Assembly (NCBI GenBank): GCA_035533475.1
Contig: DATLTS010000035.1
Span: forward strand, 18,507-82,506
Direction of reading: 5' to 3'
Length of the DNA stretch: 64,000 bases
Origin: Mycobacteriales bacterium
GTDB lineage: Bacteria; Actinomycetota; Actinomycetes; DATLTS01
Part shown: positions 15,677 to 25,081 of the stretch, piece by piece
Position numbering within the stretch: the stretch's first letter is position 1
How the letters are laid out: each line of letters starts with the position of its first letter
Program-made: the position numbers and the translations under genes
Notes under the pieces: generated by a model
What the model saw: only the letters and a program-made list of their open reading frames with translations
Told to the model about the DNA's origin: nothing
The model's database searches: none

Positions 15677-16888
15677 GTGGACGACACGATGAGGGTCAGG
15701 TTCGGACGCTACATCGTGCCGCCCATGATCGCCGGCGCCGTGCTCGTGGCCGGAGGCGTCGCCGCAGCTGTCGTCGTCGGGTCCTCGCACGGCTCGGCGG
15801 CGGCTGCCCCAACCGCGACCAAGGCGCCGCCGCCGCCGGTCGGAGTGTCGGTGGTCGGGCTGCGGGCCGGCGTGGTTCCCTGGAGCCACCCGCTCACCGT
15901 CTCGGTCACCAACGGGCGGCTGGTCGCGGTCGTGGCCACCGACCCGTCGGGCGGCGTCGTAAACGGCAGCTTCGATCCGAGCCAGAGCGTGTGGCGGGGC
16001 GCGACGACACTGATTCCGCTGACCCATTACTCGTTGACGATCGCCTACGCCAACCTGGCGCACCAGCTCGCCCGGGAAACCGCGACGGTCACCGCCAGTG
16101 ACTCCGGAGAGCACCTCGATGGCACGCTGACCCCGGGCGACGGGGACGTCGTCGGCGTCGGGCAGCCCGTGGCGCTCTACCTGGACCGATGGGTTCCCGA
16201 GGCCGAGCGTGCGGCGGTACAGGCCCGGCTGCGGGTTAGCACCTCGCCATCGGTCGTGGGGGCCTGGTCGTGGATCGACGGCCAGGAGGTGCACTGGCGG
16301 CCGCAGCACTACTGGGCCCCGGGAACGGCCGTTCACGTCTCCGAGAACTTCGCCGATCTCTACCTCGGGAACGGCGTCTGGGGGCGTGGCATCCACTCGG
16401 TGTCGTTCAGGATCGGCGATTCGCACGTAAGCATCGCCGACATCAACCAGCACATCATGACGGTGTACGACAACGGCAGGGTCGTGAACGTGTTCAAGAT
16501 CAGTGCCGGCCGGGACAAGTACCCGACCAAGCAGGGAGTGCACATCGCCCTCGAGAAGGAGCCCTCCGTGCAGATGATCTCCTCGACGGTCGGAATCCCG
16601 GTCAATTCACCGGACGGATACGACGAGACGGTCTACTGGGACGTTCGGATCTCCGATGGCGGCGAGTTCGTGCACGCGGCCCCGTGGTCGGTGGCCCAGC
16701 AGGGCCACGTGAACGTTTCGCATGGGTGCATCAACCTCGCGCCGGCCAACGCCCAGTGGTTCTACTACTTCTCCCAGCGCGGCGATGTCGTCGACGTTAT
16801 CGACGGCGGGGCGCCGACCGACACCGGCGACCCGGGAATGGCCGACTGGAACATGTCCTGGTCCAGCTGGCTGGCCGGCTCGGCCTGA
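15677..16888 (+). CDS. L,D-transpeptidase with Ig-like domains
   Basis: Cell-wall enzyme forming 3-3 cross-links in peptidoglycan, acting outside the membrane. The 403-residue protein has an N-terminal signal anchor (about residues 13-38) and two Ig-like regions up to about residue 250. The YkuD domain follows (SIADINQHIMTVYDNG ... ). The catalytic block is HAAPWSVAQQGHVNVSHGCINL, with the nucleophile cysteine at about residue 351. The layout matches LdtMt2-type enzymes. There is no lipobox cysteine. Either the GTG at 15677 or the ATG at 15689 could start it. An upstream CACAATAGGAG motif may be its promoter. Confidence 0.93.
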   Translation: MDDTMRVRFGRYIVPPMIAGAVLVAGGVAAAVVVGSSHGSAAAAPTATKAPPPPVGVSVVGLRAGVVPWSHPLTVSVTNGRLVAVVATDPSGGVVNGSFDPSQSVWRGATTLIPLTHYSLTIAYANLAHQLARETATVTASDSGEHLDGTLTPGDGDVVGVGQPVALYLDRWVPEAERAAVQARLRVSTSPSVVGAWSWIDGQEVHWRPQHYWAPGTAVHVSENFADLYLGNGVWGRGIHSVSFRIGDSHVSIADINQHIMTVYDNGRVVNVFKISAGRDKYPTKQGVHIALEKEPSVQMISSTVGIPVNSPDGYDETVYWDVRISDGGEFVHAAPWSVAQQGHVNVSHGCINLAPANAQWFYYFSQRGDVVDVIDGGAPTDTGDPGMADWNMSWSSWLAGSA

Positions 16889-16895
16889 TCCAGGC

Positions 16896-17468
16896 CTAGC
16901 CGAACCGCTCCGTTCCAGCCGGCCGGAGCACCCCGTCGACCGGCTGATCGGCGGCCCCGCCGGGCACCCGGTCGAGCAGTTCGCCGTCGTACACCACCGC
17001 AAAGACCAGGCGTGGTCGTCCACCGGACAGGGCGCGGTCGATGTACCCACCGCCGCGGCCCAGCCGACGTCCACTCCGGTCGACGCCGAGCGCCGGGACG
17101 AAGGCCAGCCCCACCTTCGCCAGTGCCTCCGGTCCAAAGCGTTCCCCGACCGGTTCGGGCAGGCCGAACCGGCCCGGGACGAGCGGCTCGCCCGGGTAGT
17201 AGCGGATCCAGTCGAGTGCGCCGTCGCTGCGCACCGCCGGCAGCAGGACCTGCCGGCCGGCCCTGGCCAGAGCCGCGAGCAGCGGCCCGGTCGGCGGCTC
17301 CGGGGCAACCGACGCATAGCCCGCGACGAGCTGCGCGCCGACGCCGACCGCCAGGGCTACGCCGGCGCGGCCGATCGCCTCCCCGGCGACCGCCTGCTCG
17401 GCCGCGGTGAGCGCCGCCCGCGCGCCGGCCAGCCGGCGGCGAACCACCGGTTTCGACTCGATAATCAC
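16896..17468 (-). CDS. 5-formyltetrahydrofolate cyclo-ligase
   Basis: ATP-dependent conversion of 5-formyl-THF to 5,10-methenyl-THF, a folate salvage and repair enzyme. The 190 residues are the normal size. The N-terminal ESKPVVRRRLAGARAAL segment carries the ATP-contacting basic residues. The C-terminal signature LGRGGGYIDRALSG is at about 139-152. The GTG at 17468 gives the standard N-terminus. In M. tuberculosis the counterpart Rv0992c is divergent from galU; here a diguanylate cyclase gene sits between them. The gene is convergent with the L,D-transpeptidase, seven bases apart. Confidence 0.9.
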   Translation of the reverse strand: MIIESKPVVRRRLAGARAALTAAEQAVAGEAIGRAGVALAVGVGAQLVAGYASVAPEPPTGPLLAALARAGRQVLLPAVRSDGALDWIRYYPGEPLVPGRFGLPEPVGERFGPEALAKVGLAFVPALGVDRSGRRLGRGGGYIDRALSGGRPRLVFAVVYDGELLDRVPGGAADQPVDGVLRPAGTERFG

Positions 17469-17560
17469 GTTCGTGCCGCCGATCGTATGGACGGGCCGCT
17501 GCCCGATGCTGCGCGTGCGAGCATCGCACCGGACACGGGAACAGGTGCGGGAGGTGCCCG

Positions 17561-19447
17561 GTGACCTTGCGGGTGCGCCTCTCCGTGGTGTTCGCGTTCG
17601 TCGTGCTCGCGCCGCTTGTCGTGGCCGCGATCCTCGTCGGCACGATCGTGCCTCGAACGCTGGACAACGAGGTGATGACCCGGCTGGTCGCCACCCGGGC
17701 GGCGGCCGTGGACGCAATCACCGCCGCATGCACCCAGGCCCGGTTGGCCGCGGAGGTGCTCGGCCGCGAGGCCACGGGTGCCGGGTCGCCGGCGGCAGCG
17801 GTGGTCGACGTTGTCCGTCGCGGCCTGGGCGCCTACGCGGTGGTCGCCGACCCCCGTGGCCGCACTGAGGCGCACGCCGGTTCCCTTCCGGGCACGGCGA
17901 GCGCGCCGTCCGTAGCGGGGCTGGGCAGCTGCGGCGCTGGTCGCCCCCAACCGGAGCCGGGCGTCGTCAGCGACGCGGTCGCGGTCCGCGACCCGGCCGG
18001 GCGGATCCTTGGCCAGGCCGCGGTCGGGTTGCCGATCGCCGCCACGCTCACCCGGTTGGCCGCGGGGTCGCACGTCGACGTCACCCTCGTCGCGGGCGGT
18101 CGGTCGGTCGCGAGCACGCTGCCCGCCGCCGCCGCCCGCTCGATCGCGGCGGTCGCCGCCCGGGCCGTCACCGATCCCCATCCGCTCAACATCCCGAGCG
18201 GGATCGCTCTCGGCGCGCCGGCCAATGGCGCGGTCGTGGTCGTCAGCACCTCCGATCCGTCGCTCGCCGGGTTGGAAGCTGTGCTTTGGATCGTCGTCGT
18301 CGCCGGCGTGGCACTGGCCGGCGTGATCGGATGGCAGTTGGCGCGGCTGACCGTGCGCCCGCTCGCCGAGCTCTCCGACGCGGCCGCCCGGATCGCCGGC
18401 GGGGACCTGGACACGCGGATCGTTGTGAGCTCGCGGGACGAGGTCGGCCGGCTGGCGCGGGCCTTCAACGCCATGACCGACGATCTGCGCGGCTACATCG
18501 GGCAGATCGAGTCGAGTCACGGTGCGCTGCGCCAGACCCTCGACCGGCTCGGGGAGACCCTGTCCGGAACGCTGGATCTGGACCACATCCTCTCCGCCGT
18601 CCTCGACGGCGCCATGACGATGACCGGTGCCGCCAGCGCGGCCATCTACCTGCCCCGGACGTCGGGGGAGGCCTGGCTTGCGCATCGGCGTGGGTTGCCC
18701 GGGCGGGATGTGCCACCCATGCTGCCGATCCCGGTGGTGGATCGGGGCGGGGAGGGGGAGATTGTCGTTGAGCTGAGAAGCAGTGGGGCCGTGCGCGGGA
18801 TCCTCCTGCTATTCGCGTCACCCGGCACCGGTTTCGACCAGCGGGCCGACTTCGCGGTGCGCGGGTTCGCCGCCCAGGCCGCCGTTGCGATCGACAACGT
18901 CCGGCTGCACGAGGAGGCCCGGCGGTTGTCGGCTACCGACGAGCTCACCGGTCTGGCCAACTTCCGGGCCTTCCAGTCGACCTTGCGCCACGAGGTCGAC
19001 CGGGCCAGCCGGTTCGACCGGCCGGTCGCCTTGCTCATGCTCGACCTGGACAATTTCAAGGCGGTCAACGACACCTTCGGCCACCTGCCCGGGGATGCCG
19101 TCCTCGCCGAGGTGGCCCGTCGGATCTCCGGCTGCGTCCGGGAGGTGGACTCTGTGGCCCGCTACGGCGGTGAGGAGTTCGCGGTCATCCTCCCCGAGAC
19201 CGAGGCGGAGGGGGCGGCGGTCACCGCTGCGCGGATCTGCGCCGCCGTCCGGGACCGTCCGATCGCCGAGGAGGTCGCCGTACCGATATCGGTGACGATT
19301 TCGATCGGGGTAGCCGCGGTACCGTCCGACGCCGCGACCGCCGAAGCGCTGATCGGTGCCGCCGACCGTGCCCTTTACGAGGCCAAGCACGCCGGCCGGG
19401 ATCAGTGGTGGCTCGCCACCGGCCACAGCGGTGCCGCTCCACCCTGA
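17561..19447 (+). CDS. Membrane diguanylate cyclase (sensor-HAMP-GAF-GGDEF)
   Basis: Synthesises c-di-GMP from GTP at the membrane. The 628 residues hold helix 1 (about 8-30), an extracellular sensor region to about 245, helix 2 (about 245-265) and a HAMP domain (VRPLAELSDAAARIAGGDLDTR). A GAF-like segment (about 330-450) and a GGDEF domain follow. The catalytic loop is RYGGEEFAVIL. The RxxD inhibitory site, REVD, precedes it at the right distance, so product inhibition is likely. DLDNFKAVNDTFGHLPGD is intact. The GTG at 17561 has a GGGAGG site. It interrupts the usual cyclo-ligase/galU neighbourhood. Confidence 0.93.
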   Translation: MTLRVRLSVVFAFVVLAPLVVAAILVGTIVPRTLDNEVMTRLVATRAAAVDAITAACTQARLAAEVLGREATGAGSPAAAVVDVVRRGLGAYAVVADPRGRTEAHAGSLPGTASAPSVAGLGSCGAGRPQPEPGVVSDAVAVRDPAGRILGQAAVGLPIAATLTRLAAGSHVDVTLVAGGRSVASTLPAAAARSIAAVAARAVTDPHPLNIPSGIALGAPANGAVVVVSTSDPSLAGLEAVLWIVVVAGVALAGVIGWQLARLTVRPLAELSDAAARIAGGDLDTRIVVSSRDEVGRLARAFNAMTDDLRGYIGQIESSHGALRQTLDRLGETLSGTLDLDHILSAVLDGAMTMTGAASAAIYLPRTSGEAWLAHRRGLPGRDVPPMLPIPVVDRGGEGEIVVELRSSGAVRGILLLFASPGTGFDQRADFAVRGFAAQAAVAIDNVRLHEEARRLSATDELTGLANFRAFQSTLRHEVDRASRFDRPVALLMLDLDNFKAVNDTFGHLPGDAVLAEVARRISGCVREVDSVARYGGEEFAVILPETEAEGAAVTAARICAAVRDRPIAEEVAVPISVTISIGVAAVPSDAATAEALIGAADRALYEAKHAGRDQWWLATGHSGAAPP

Positions 19448-19478
19448 CCGCCTGGGGGGCGCTGGGTAGGGTCGCGGC

Positions 19479-20405
19479 ATGCACCGGCGCGTACGAAAGG
19501 CCGTCATCCCGGCTGCCGGGCTGGGGACCCGCTTCCTGCCGGCGACGAAAGCCACGCCCAAGGAAATGCTTCCCGTCGTCGACAAGCCGGCGATCCAGTA
19601 TGTCGTTGAAGAGGCTGTCAGCGCTGGACTCGATGACGTGCTGATGGTGACCGGCCGGAACAAGAGTCCGCTCGAGGATCACTTCGACCGTAACGCCGAG
19701 CTCGAGGCCAGCCTCGAACGCGATCCCTCCAAGCGGCACCTACTCGACCTGGTTCGCGTGTCGAGCGAGCTGGCCACGGTGCACTACGTGCGGCAGGGGG
19801 AGCCGCGCGGGCTGGGGCACGCGGTGCTGTGCGCCGCGCGGCACGTCGGCGATGAGCCGTTCGCCGTGCTGCTCGGCGACGACCTCATCGACGAACGCGA
19901 CCCGTTGCTTCCGCGCATGATCGACATTCAGGAACGGCACGGCGGGTGCGTCGTCGCGCTGCTCGAGGTGCCCGCCGAGTCGATCAGCCTCTACGGTGCC
20001 GCGGCGGTGGAGGCGACCGACGACGCGGATGTGGTGCGTATCCGGGGGCTGGTCGAGAAGCCAGCCGTCGGTGAGGCCCCCAGCAACCTGGCCATCATCG
20101 GTCGCTACGTGCTGGCCCCCGAGATCTTCGGGGTGCTGGAGAAGACCGATGTCGGGCGCGGCGGGGAGATCCAGCTCACCGACGCCCTGGAGACCTTGAC
20201 CGGCCGAGACAGCGGTGGGGGGCCGGTGCACGGCGTGATCTTCCGCGGGCGGCGCTACGACACCGGCGATCGGGCCGACTACCTTCGGGCGATCGTGCAA
20301 CTAGCGTGCGATCGAGCCGATCTAGGCCCGGATTTCCTCCGCTGGCTCCGGGAGTTTCTCGCGGGCCGCCCGGGCGACCAGTCGGTCGAGCCGCTCACGC
20401 CATGA
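19479..20405 (+). CDS. galU: UTP-glucose-1-phosphate uridylyltransferase
   Basis: Makes UDP-glucose from UTP and glucose 1-phosphate for cell-wall and glycan synthesis. The 308 residues carry AVIPAAGLGTRFLPATKATPKEMLPVVDKPAIQYVVEEA at about 6-44, the nucleotide-binding signature of the family. LVEKP and the GRGGEIQLTDAL motif follow further on. It starts 31 bp after the diguanylate cyclase, and its stop overlaps the moeA start (ATGA). The galU-moeA-rimJ-sepX order is conserved in actinobacteria (compare Rv0993-Rv0996). Confidence 0.96.
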   Translation: MHRRVRKAVIPAAGLGTRFLPATKATPKEMLPVVDKPAIQYVVEEAVSAGLDDVLMVTGRNKSPLEDHFDRNAELEASLERDPSKRHLLDLVRVSSELATVHYVRQGEPRGLGHAVLCAARHVGDEPFAVLLGDDLIDERDPLLPRMIDIQERHGGCVVALLEVPAESISLYGAAAVEATDDADVVRIRGLVEKPAVGEAPSNLAIIGRYVLAPEIFGVLEKTDVGRGGEIQLTDALETLTGRDSGGGPVHGVIFRGRRYDTGDRADYLRAIVQLACDRADLGPDFLRWLREFLAGRPGDQSVEPLTP

Positions 20406-21634
20406 CGGACGAGCTGGTCGCGGTCGATGATCACCTCGGGGTTGTCCTGGACGCGGTCCGTCCGCTCGGCGAGTTCGATGTCACCCTGCTCGACGCCCAC
20501 GGCTGCGTGCTCGCCGAGGACGTCTCGTCGCCGATCCCGTTACCTCCCTTCGACAGCGCGGCGGCCGACGGGTACGCAGTGCGGCTGGCCGATGTCGCCG
20601 CTGCGACGCAAGGCGTGCCAGCGGTCCTGCCGGTCGTCGGCGAGGTGACGGCGGGCTCTACCGATCCGTACACGGTCCAGCCCGGGCTCTGCCTTCGGAT
20701 CGCGGCCGGAGCGCCAGTGCCACCCGGTGCCGAGGCGGTCGTCCCGGTGGAGTGGACCGACGGCGGCTCGGTCCAGGTGGCCATCCACCGTTCCCCGCCG
20801 GACGGGGCGAACATCCACCGGACCGGCGAGGACGTCACGGCCGGTTCGCCGCTCCTGACGGCGGGGGTGCACCTCGGAGCGGCGCAGGTGGGTCTGCTGG
20901 CGGCGAGCGGGCTGGACCGGCTCCGGGTGCGACCACGCCCGCGGGTCGTCGTGCTGTCCACCGGCCGGGACCTGCTCGACCCCGGTCAGCCGGCGACGGC
21001 CGGTCGCCGATACGACTCCAATAGCTTCCTGCTCACCGGGGCGGTCCGCGAGACCGGCGCGATCGCCTATCGGGTGGGGATCCTCCCGGAGGACCTGGCA
21101 ACGCTGCGGGACACCCTCGAAGATCAGCTGATCCGGGCGGACGCCGTCGTCAGTTCGGGCGGCCTGAGCCGCGGCTCGGGGGACGCGATGACCGAGGTTC
21201 TCAGCCGGATGGGGTCGGTCCGGTTCAGCCGGGTCGCCCTGGCGGCCGGCGAACGGCAGGGCTTCGGCACGATCGGCCCGGACGCAGTGCCATTCTTCGC
21301 CCTTCCCGGCAGCCCGGTGAGCGCGTTCGTCTCCTTCGAAGTCTTCGTCCGCCCTGCGCTGCGCCGGATGCTCGGGGTAGAGCCGATCCAGCGTCCCCAG
21401 GTGCGGGCCACCGCGACCGCGGCGATGCGCTCCCCATCCGGGCTGCGCTCGTACCTGCGCGGCCGGCTTGCTGTCCGCGACGGTGCCTACGCCGTCGAGC
21501 CGCTCAGCAGCCGGGACCATTCGCTCGCCGGTCTGGCTGAGGCGAACGCCCTGATCGTCATCCCCGAGGACGTCACGGACGTGCCCCCGGGCGATCCGGT
21601 GGCGGTCATGATGCTGGAACGCCGGCACGGGTGA
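20402..21634 (+). CDS. moeA: MoeA/Glp (gephyrin-like) molybdopterin molybdotransferase family protein
   Basis: A 410-residue MoeA-fold protein. The N-terminal part has PPFDSAAADGYAVR (about 45-58), the usual PxFDxSAMDGYA motif with altered residues. Next are an NIHRTGEDV segment and the MoCF_biosynth domain with STGRDLLDPGQPA and SSGGLSRGSGDAM. FFALPGSPVSAFVSFEVFVRP follows. Canonical MoeA inserts molybdate into adenylated molybdopterin. In Corynebacteriales the paralogue Glp, encoded beside the membrane protein GlpR, binds FtsZ instead. Since sepX/glpR lies two genes on, this may be Glp. The ATG at 20402 is coupled to galU. Confidence 0.9.
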   Translation: MTDELVAVDDHLGVVLDAVRPLGEFDVTLLDAHGCVLAEDVSSPIPLPPFDSAAADGYAVRLADVAAATQGVPAVLPVVGEVTAGSTDPYTVQPGLCLRIAAGAPVPPGAEAVVPVEWTDGGSVQVAIHRSPPDGANIHRTGEDVTAGSPLLTAGVHLGAAQVGLLAASGLDRLRVRPRPRVVVLSTGRDLLDPGQPATAGRRYDSNSFLLTGAVRETGAIAYRVGILPEDLATLRDTLEDQLIRADAVVSSGGLSRGSGDAMTEVLSRMGSVRFSRVALAAGERQGFGTIGPDAVPFFALPGSPVSAFVSFEVFVRPALRRMLGVEPIQRPQVRATATAAMRSPSGLRSYLRGRLAVRDGAYAVEPLSSRDHSLAGLAEANALIVIPEDVTDVPPGDPVAVMMLERRHG

Positions 21635-21720
21635 GGTGACAGACCGGTGGCTCGGTCGACACGATCGTCGGTACCGACCCGGTGTTCGGCCGGGTCGTGA
21701 GCGCGCACGGAAGGCAGCGC

Positions 21721-22353
21721 ATGCGCACCCGGGGCTGGCCGAGGAGTCTGCAAGAGGGCTCGGTGGGCGTGCGCCCGCTGCGACTTCGAGACGGTGTCGT
21801 GTGGGCGGAGGTTCGTCGGCGTAACGCCGAATGGCTCGGACCGTGGGAGGCCACCCCGCCGGGGGGTGATCTCGCCTACCGCGATTCGGTGGCGACCTTC
21901 ACGACCATGACCCGCGCCCTGCGCCGTCAGGCGCGGCAGGGAACGGCTTTCCCCTTCGTCGTCACTCTCGACGGAGGGCTGGTTGGCCAGCTGACCATCG
22001 GCAACATCGTGCGCGGATCGCTCAACTCCGGCTACGCCGGCTATTGGGTCGACGGACGGGTGGCCGGCCGCGGCATCATGCCGACGGCCCTCGCCCTCGC
22101 CGTCGACCACTGCTTCGCCGTGGGGCTCCACCGGGTCGAGGCGAACATCAGGCCGGAGAACACCGCAAGTCGCCGGGTGGTCGAAAAGCTGGGGTTCCGG
22201 GAGGAGGGGGCTCGCCGCCGATATCTGCACATCGCCGGCGCCTATCGGGATCATCTCTGCTTCGCGATTACGCCCGAAGACGTGCCGGAAGGGCTGCTGG
22301 TTCGCTGGCGAAGTGTTTTGGCGACTTCGCGACACACCGACGGCGGTGCGTGA
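21721..22353 (+). CDS. rimJ: GNAT acetyltransferase, RimJ-like
   Basis: A 210-residue GNAT protein related to ribosomal-protein alanine N-acetyltransferases. The N-terminal segment GWPRSLQEGSVGVRPLRLRD is typical of the family. The acetyl-CoA-binding region is GYWVDGRVAGRGIMPTALAL at about 106-125. NIRPENTASRRVVEKLGFREEG closes the fold. I chose the ATG at 21721 because GGAAGG precedes it by eight bases; in-frame starts at 21682 and nearby would add up to 13 residues without family similarity. It corresponds in position to Rv0995 and lies between moeA and sepX. Confidence 0.9.
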   Translation: MRTRGWPRSLQEGSVGVRPLRLRDGVVWAEVRRRNAEWLGPWEATPPGGDLAYRDSVATFTTMTRALRRQARQGTAFPFVVTLDGGLVGQLTIGNIVRGSLNSGYAGYWVDGRVAGRGIMPTALALAVDHCFAVGLHRVEANIRPENTASRRVVEKLGFREEGARRRYLHIAGAYRDHLCFAITPEDVPEGLLVRWRSVLATSRHTDGGA

Positions 22354-22419
22354 AGACTGGCGGAGGCATAGCTAGCGTCGGAGACGAGCGAATTCCGAGA
22401 CCGGTCCGGGGAGGATCCG

Positions 22420-23241
22420 CTGAGCAACGGGGTGATCTACGCAGCCATCGTCGTGATCTGGGCGGTCGTGCTCGTCCCGATGTGGCTGCGCCGCCACGAC
22501 TCGGCGACCGAGTCCAGGTCGGTCGACAAGTTCGCCGCCGCGATGCGCACGCTGTCCCGTCGCACCTCTTCCACCCCGGACAAGAGGTATGTAGTCATGC
22601 CCCGTCGCCTGCCCGACTCGGTCAGTTGGCACGTCTCCGGTTCCCCCACGCCGGCTTCCCCCCGCGCCGGCCGCTCGACCACCGCGGCGGCTCCGCAGGA
22701 GGATCCTGCCCGGGTGCTGCGTCCCGTCACTGCACGGTCCCGCCTGCTCGCGCGCCGTCGCCGGCTAGCCGCCGGCCTCGGCGGGGGGGTCGTGCTGACG
22801 GCTCTGCTGGTCGTCGTCGGAGCGTTCCCATGGCCGCTGCAGCTTCTCCTCGATCTTGCCCTCGCCGGGTACGCCGTGCATCTGCGCGGCGAGGCGAGGC
22901 GGGCCGCGGCCGTGTCCCGCCACCGTCGCCGGGCCACCGCCGTGCCGCGGGAGTACCGGGGTGACGTCGTGGCCGACGAGGCGGATCAGGTTCTGCTGAC
23001 CGAGCCGTTGGTCGGACAGGAACTCGACCCGGCCGTCGGCTACGGGGACAGCTGGGATCCGGTTCCGGTGCCGCCGCCCACCTACGTAACCAAGTCACAA
23101 GCCGGATCACCGGAGGCCCCGCAAACGATCGTGGACCTGACCCAGGCCGGGACCGGGCTGATCGACGACCTCGGGCTGTGGGAGGACGACGAGGACGAGC
23201 TCGACGTCATCGTCGAGCGGCGCCGCGCAGTCGGAGACTGA
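22420..23241 (+). CDS. sepX: SepX/GlpR-type membrane protein
   Basis: A ~273-residue protein with an N-terminal helix (VIYAAIVVIWAVVLVPMWLRRHD) and two closely spaced helices at about residues 120-155 (GLGGGVVLTALLVVVGAFPWPLQLLLDLALAGYA). The C-terminal region is long, cytosolic and acidic. The position after rimJ and this layout match Rv0996/GlpR of mycobacteria and corynebacteria and SepX of Streptomyces, which are membrane partners of the FtsZ divisome. The likely start is a CTG at 22420, five bases after GGAGG; the GTG at 22432 would leave 17 bases to the ribosome site. With the moeA/glp gene it could form a division module. Confidence 0.82.
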   Translation: MSNGVIYAAIVVIWAVVLVPMWLRRHDSATESRSVDKFAAAMRTLSRRTSSTPDKRYVVMPRRLPDSVSWHVSGSPTPASPRAGRSTTAAAPQEDPARVLRPVTARSRLLARRRRLAAGLGGGVVLTALLVVVGAFPWPLQLLLDLALAGYAVHLRGEARRAAAVSRHRRRATAVPREYRGDVVADEADQVLLTEPLVGQELDPAVGYGDSWDPVPVPPPTYVTKSQAGSPEAPQTIVDLTQAGTGLIDDLGLWEDDEDELDVIVERRRAVGD

Positions 23242-23325
23242 GGCCTCGGTTCCCCGCCCGGGCCACCGCCGCCGGTGGATCTTGGAGTTCGCCAGCCGGC
23301 ACGAATGGTAGGTTCGGGATCTTCT

Positions 23326-23399
<74 letters not shown>

Positions 23400-23578
23400 A
23401 AGGACGTCTTCACCGAAGTCGCCTGTTCATGTTCACCGAAGGGTGTGACATTTTCGGGCGGGGCGCTGGCGTGGGGCTGGACGGGCTGTGTTTTGGCCTG
23501 GGAGTGGCCGGGCGGGATGTTTGGGCCGCGCGCGACCGGCCGGCTGGCTTTCGGTGGAGCGGGGTGGGTCGTTGCCGG

Positions 23579-25081
23579 CTAGGGCGGGGTGGCGGCGGTG
23601 ACGAGGTCGGCGAGGGTGCGCCGCCGCCGACGGCGGGTCCTCGGTGGGAGTCCGGCCGTGAGTCGTCGGGTGTTGTCGGCTTGCCGGTTGTCGTAGGCGG
23701 TGAGGATCCGCTCGTTGCGCACGACGAATAGGCAGGCTGCGAACACGGTGATGGCGGTGAGTCCCATCAGTCGGCACCAGCCCCGGTTGATGTCGTTGCT
23801 GGCTGGGTCTTTGGCGGTGGCGAAGGTCCGTTCGGCGGCACTGCGACGCGCGTAGGACGCCCGGTGGGCGCGGGAGGGGTAGTCGTGTTTCTGTGCGGTT
23901 TTCGCGGTCACTTCCGGTGGCACGGTGATCGTGCGCTGGGTGCAGCAGACCGGGGCGGGTTCGGGTGGGGTGAGCACTTCGGGACGCTGGTAGCCGAGGG
24001 TCATCGATTCGCCTCGGCGGGGGCAGCGGAGTTTGCCGGTGGTGGCCGGGCAGGTGACCCGGTGGTAGCCGTCGGCGTCGTGGTTGGTGATCCGGCCGAG
24101 TTTGTAGTGGGAGAGCTCGGTGGTGGACCGGTCGTGGTCGGCGGTTTGCTGTTCGCTGGCGCCGCGGGCGAGCGGGCCTAGTTCGAGGAGGGCTCGCGGG
24201 GTGGCCGGGCAGTACAGGTTGCCGTTGGAGATGACCGCGCCGGCGTGGGTGCCTTTGGGCCCGCGGTCGTGCGGGTGCAGGTCGGTGACCAGTGCCGCGC
24301 CGAGCTGGCGCAGGGGCAGGGCCCAGGCTTCGGCGTCGCGGTGGGCGTAGCCGGAGTCGGCGAGTACGTCGCCGAGAGCTACGCCGGTGGCCGTCAGGTT
24401 CGCCAGGACGGGGAGGAAGGCGCGGACCGGGTCGTGGTCGCAGGCGGTGAGTGAGATACGGCGGGCGAGTTCGGGCACGGGGGGTCCGGTCTCCTCGTTG
24501 ACCATGGTGGCGGCTTGCAGGTAGTAGCCGTAGAACAGTTCGTGTTTCTGCCCCGGGGCACCGCCGCGGCGGTGTCCCCAGGCGGCTTCGTCGTCCGCGC
24601 ACGGGCCGCCTTTCTCGGCGGGCGGGTTGGAGAAGGTCTCGTGGTCGCTCCAGTCGATGGCTAGCGCGCTACTCGCCGTCTTGTGCTCCTCGGGCACGCT
24701 GGCCTCCAGCAGCGCGTCGACGAGTTGGGAGAGCGCTGCGCTGGGCGTGCCGTTGGGGAGGTCTTTGGCTAGCGCGCGCACCACGAGGCGGTAGGTGCGT
24801 TCGACCTGCCGGTAGGTGAGCTGGTGCGGGCCGGCGGCCCAGTCGAGCAGGACCTGTAGCCGGCGTTGGTCGGCCTCGGGTAGCGCGACTAGCGCGTGGT
24901 GGACTCGGGTCAGGTGCGCGGGGCGGCCATCGGCTAGTGCCAGCAGGATGCCGAGCAGCAGGGTGCGGACCGGTAGCTGGCGGGGCCGGCCACCGATCGG
25001 GAGCGCCAACTCGACGCGGATGGCCACCGCGGCGCGGTCCACGACGGCTTCCAGCCGGGCCAGGGTCCTCGGTTCGCTCAC
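23579..25081 (-). CDS. DDE-type transposase-like protein
   Basis: A 500-residue protein with an RNase-H-like DDE pattern: AIDWSDHETF (about residue 143), GDVLADSGYAHRDAEA (about 240) and RSAAERTFATAKD (about 420), matching the Asp/Asp/Glu spacing of IS4/IS1182-like transposases. A cysteine pair near 340-350 (VTCPATTGKLRCP) may bind zinc. The C-terminus is strongly basic. The GTG/ATG start at 25081 overlaps the stop of the recombinase-like gene. The assignment rests on motif spacing, not on a family match I can verify; some databases would call such a protein hypothetical. Confidence 0.7.
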   Translation of the reverse strand: MSEPRTLARLEAVVDRAAVAIRVELALPIGGRPRQLPVRTLLLGILLALADGRPAHLTRVHHALVALPEADQRRLQVLLDWAAGPHQLTYRQVERTYRLVVRALAKDLPNGTPSAALSQLVDALLEASVPEEHKTASSALAIDWSDHETFSNPPAEKGGPCADDEAAWGHRRGGAPGQKHELFYGYYLQAATMVNEETGPPVPELARRISLTACDHDPVRAFLPVLANLTATGVALGDVLADSGYAHRDAEAWALPLRQLGAALVTDLHPHDRGPKGTHAGAVISNGNLYCPATPRALLELGPLARGASEQQTADHDRSTTELSHYKLGRITNHDADGYHRVTCPATTGKLRCPRRGESMTLGYQRPEVLTPPEPAPVCCTQRTITVPPEVTAKTAQKHDYPSRAHRASYARRSAAERTFATAKDPASNDINRGWCRLMGLTAITVFAACLFVVRNERILTAYDNRQADNTRRLTAGLPPRTRRRRRRTLADLVTAATPP

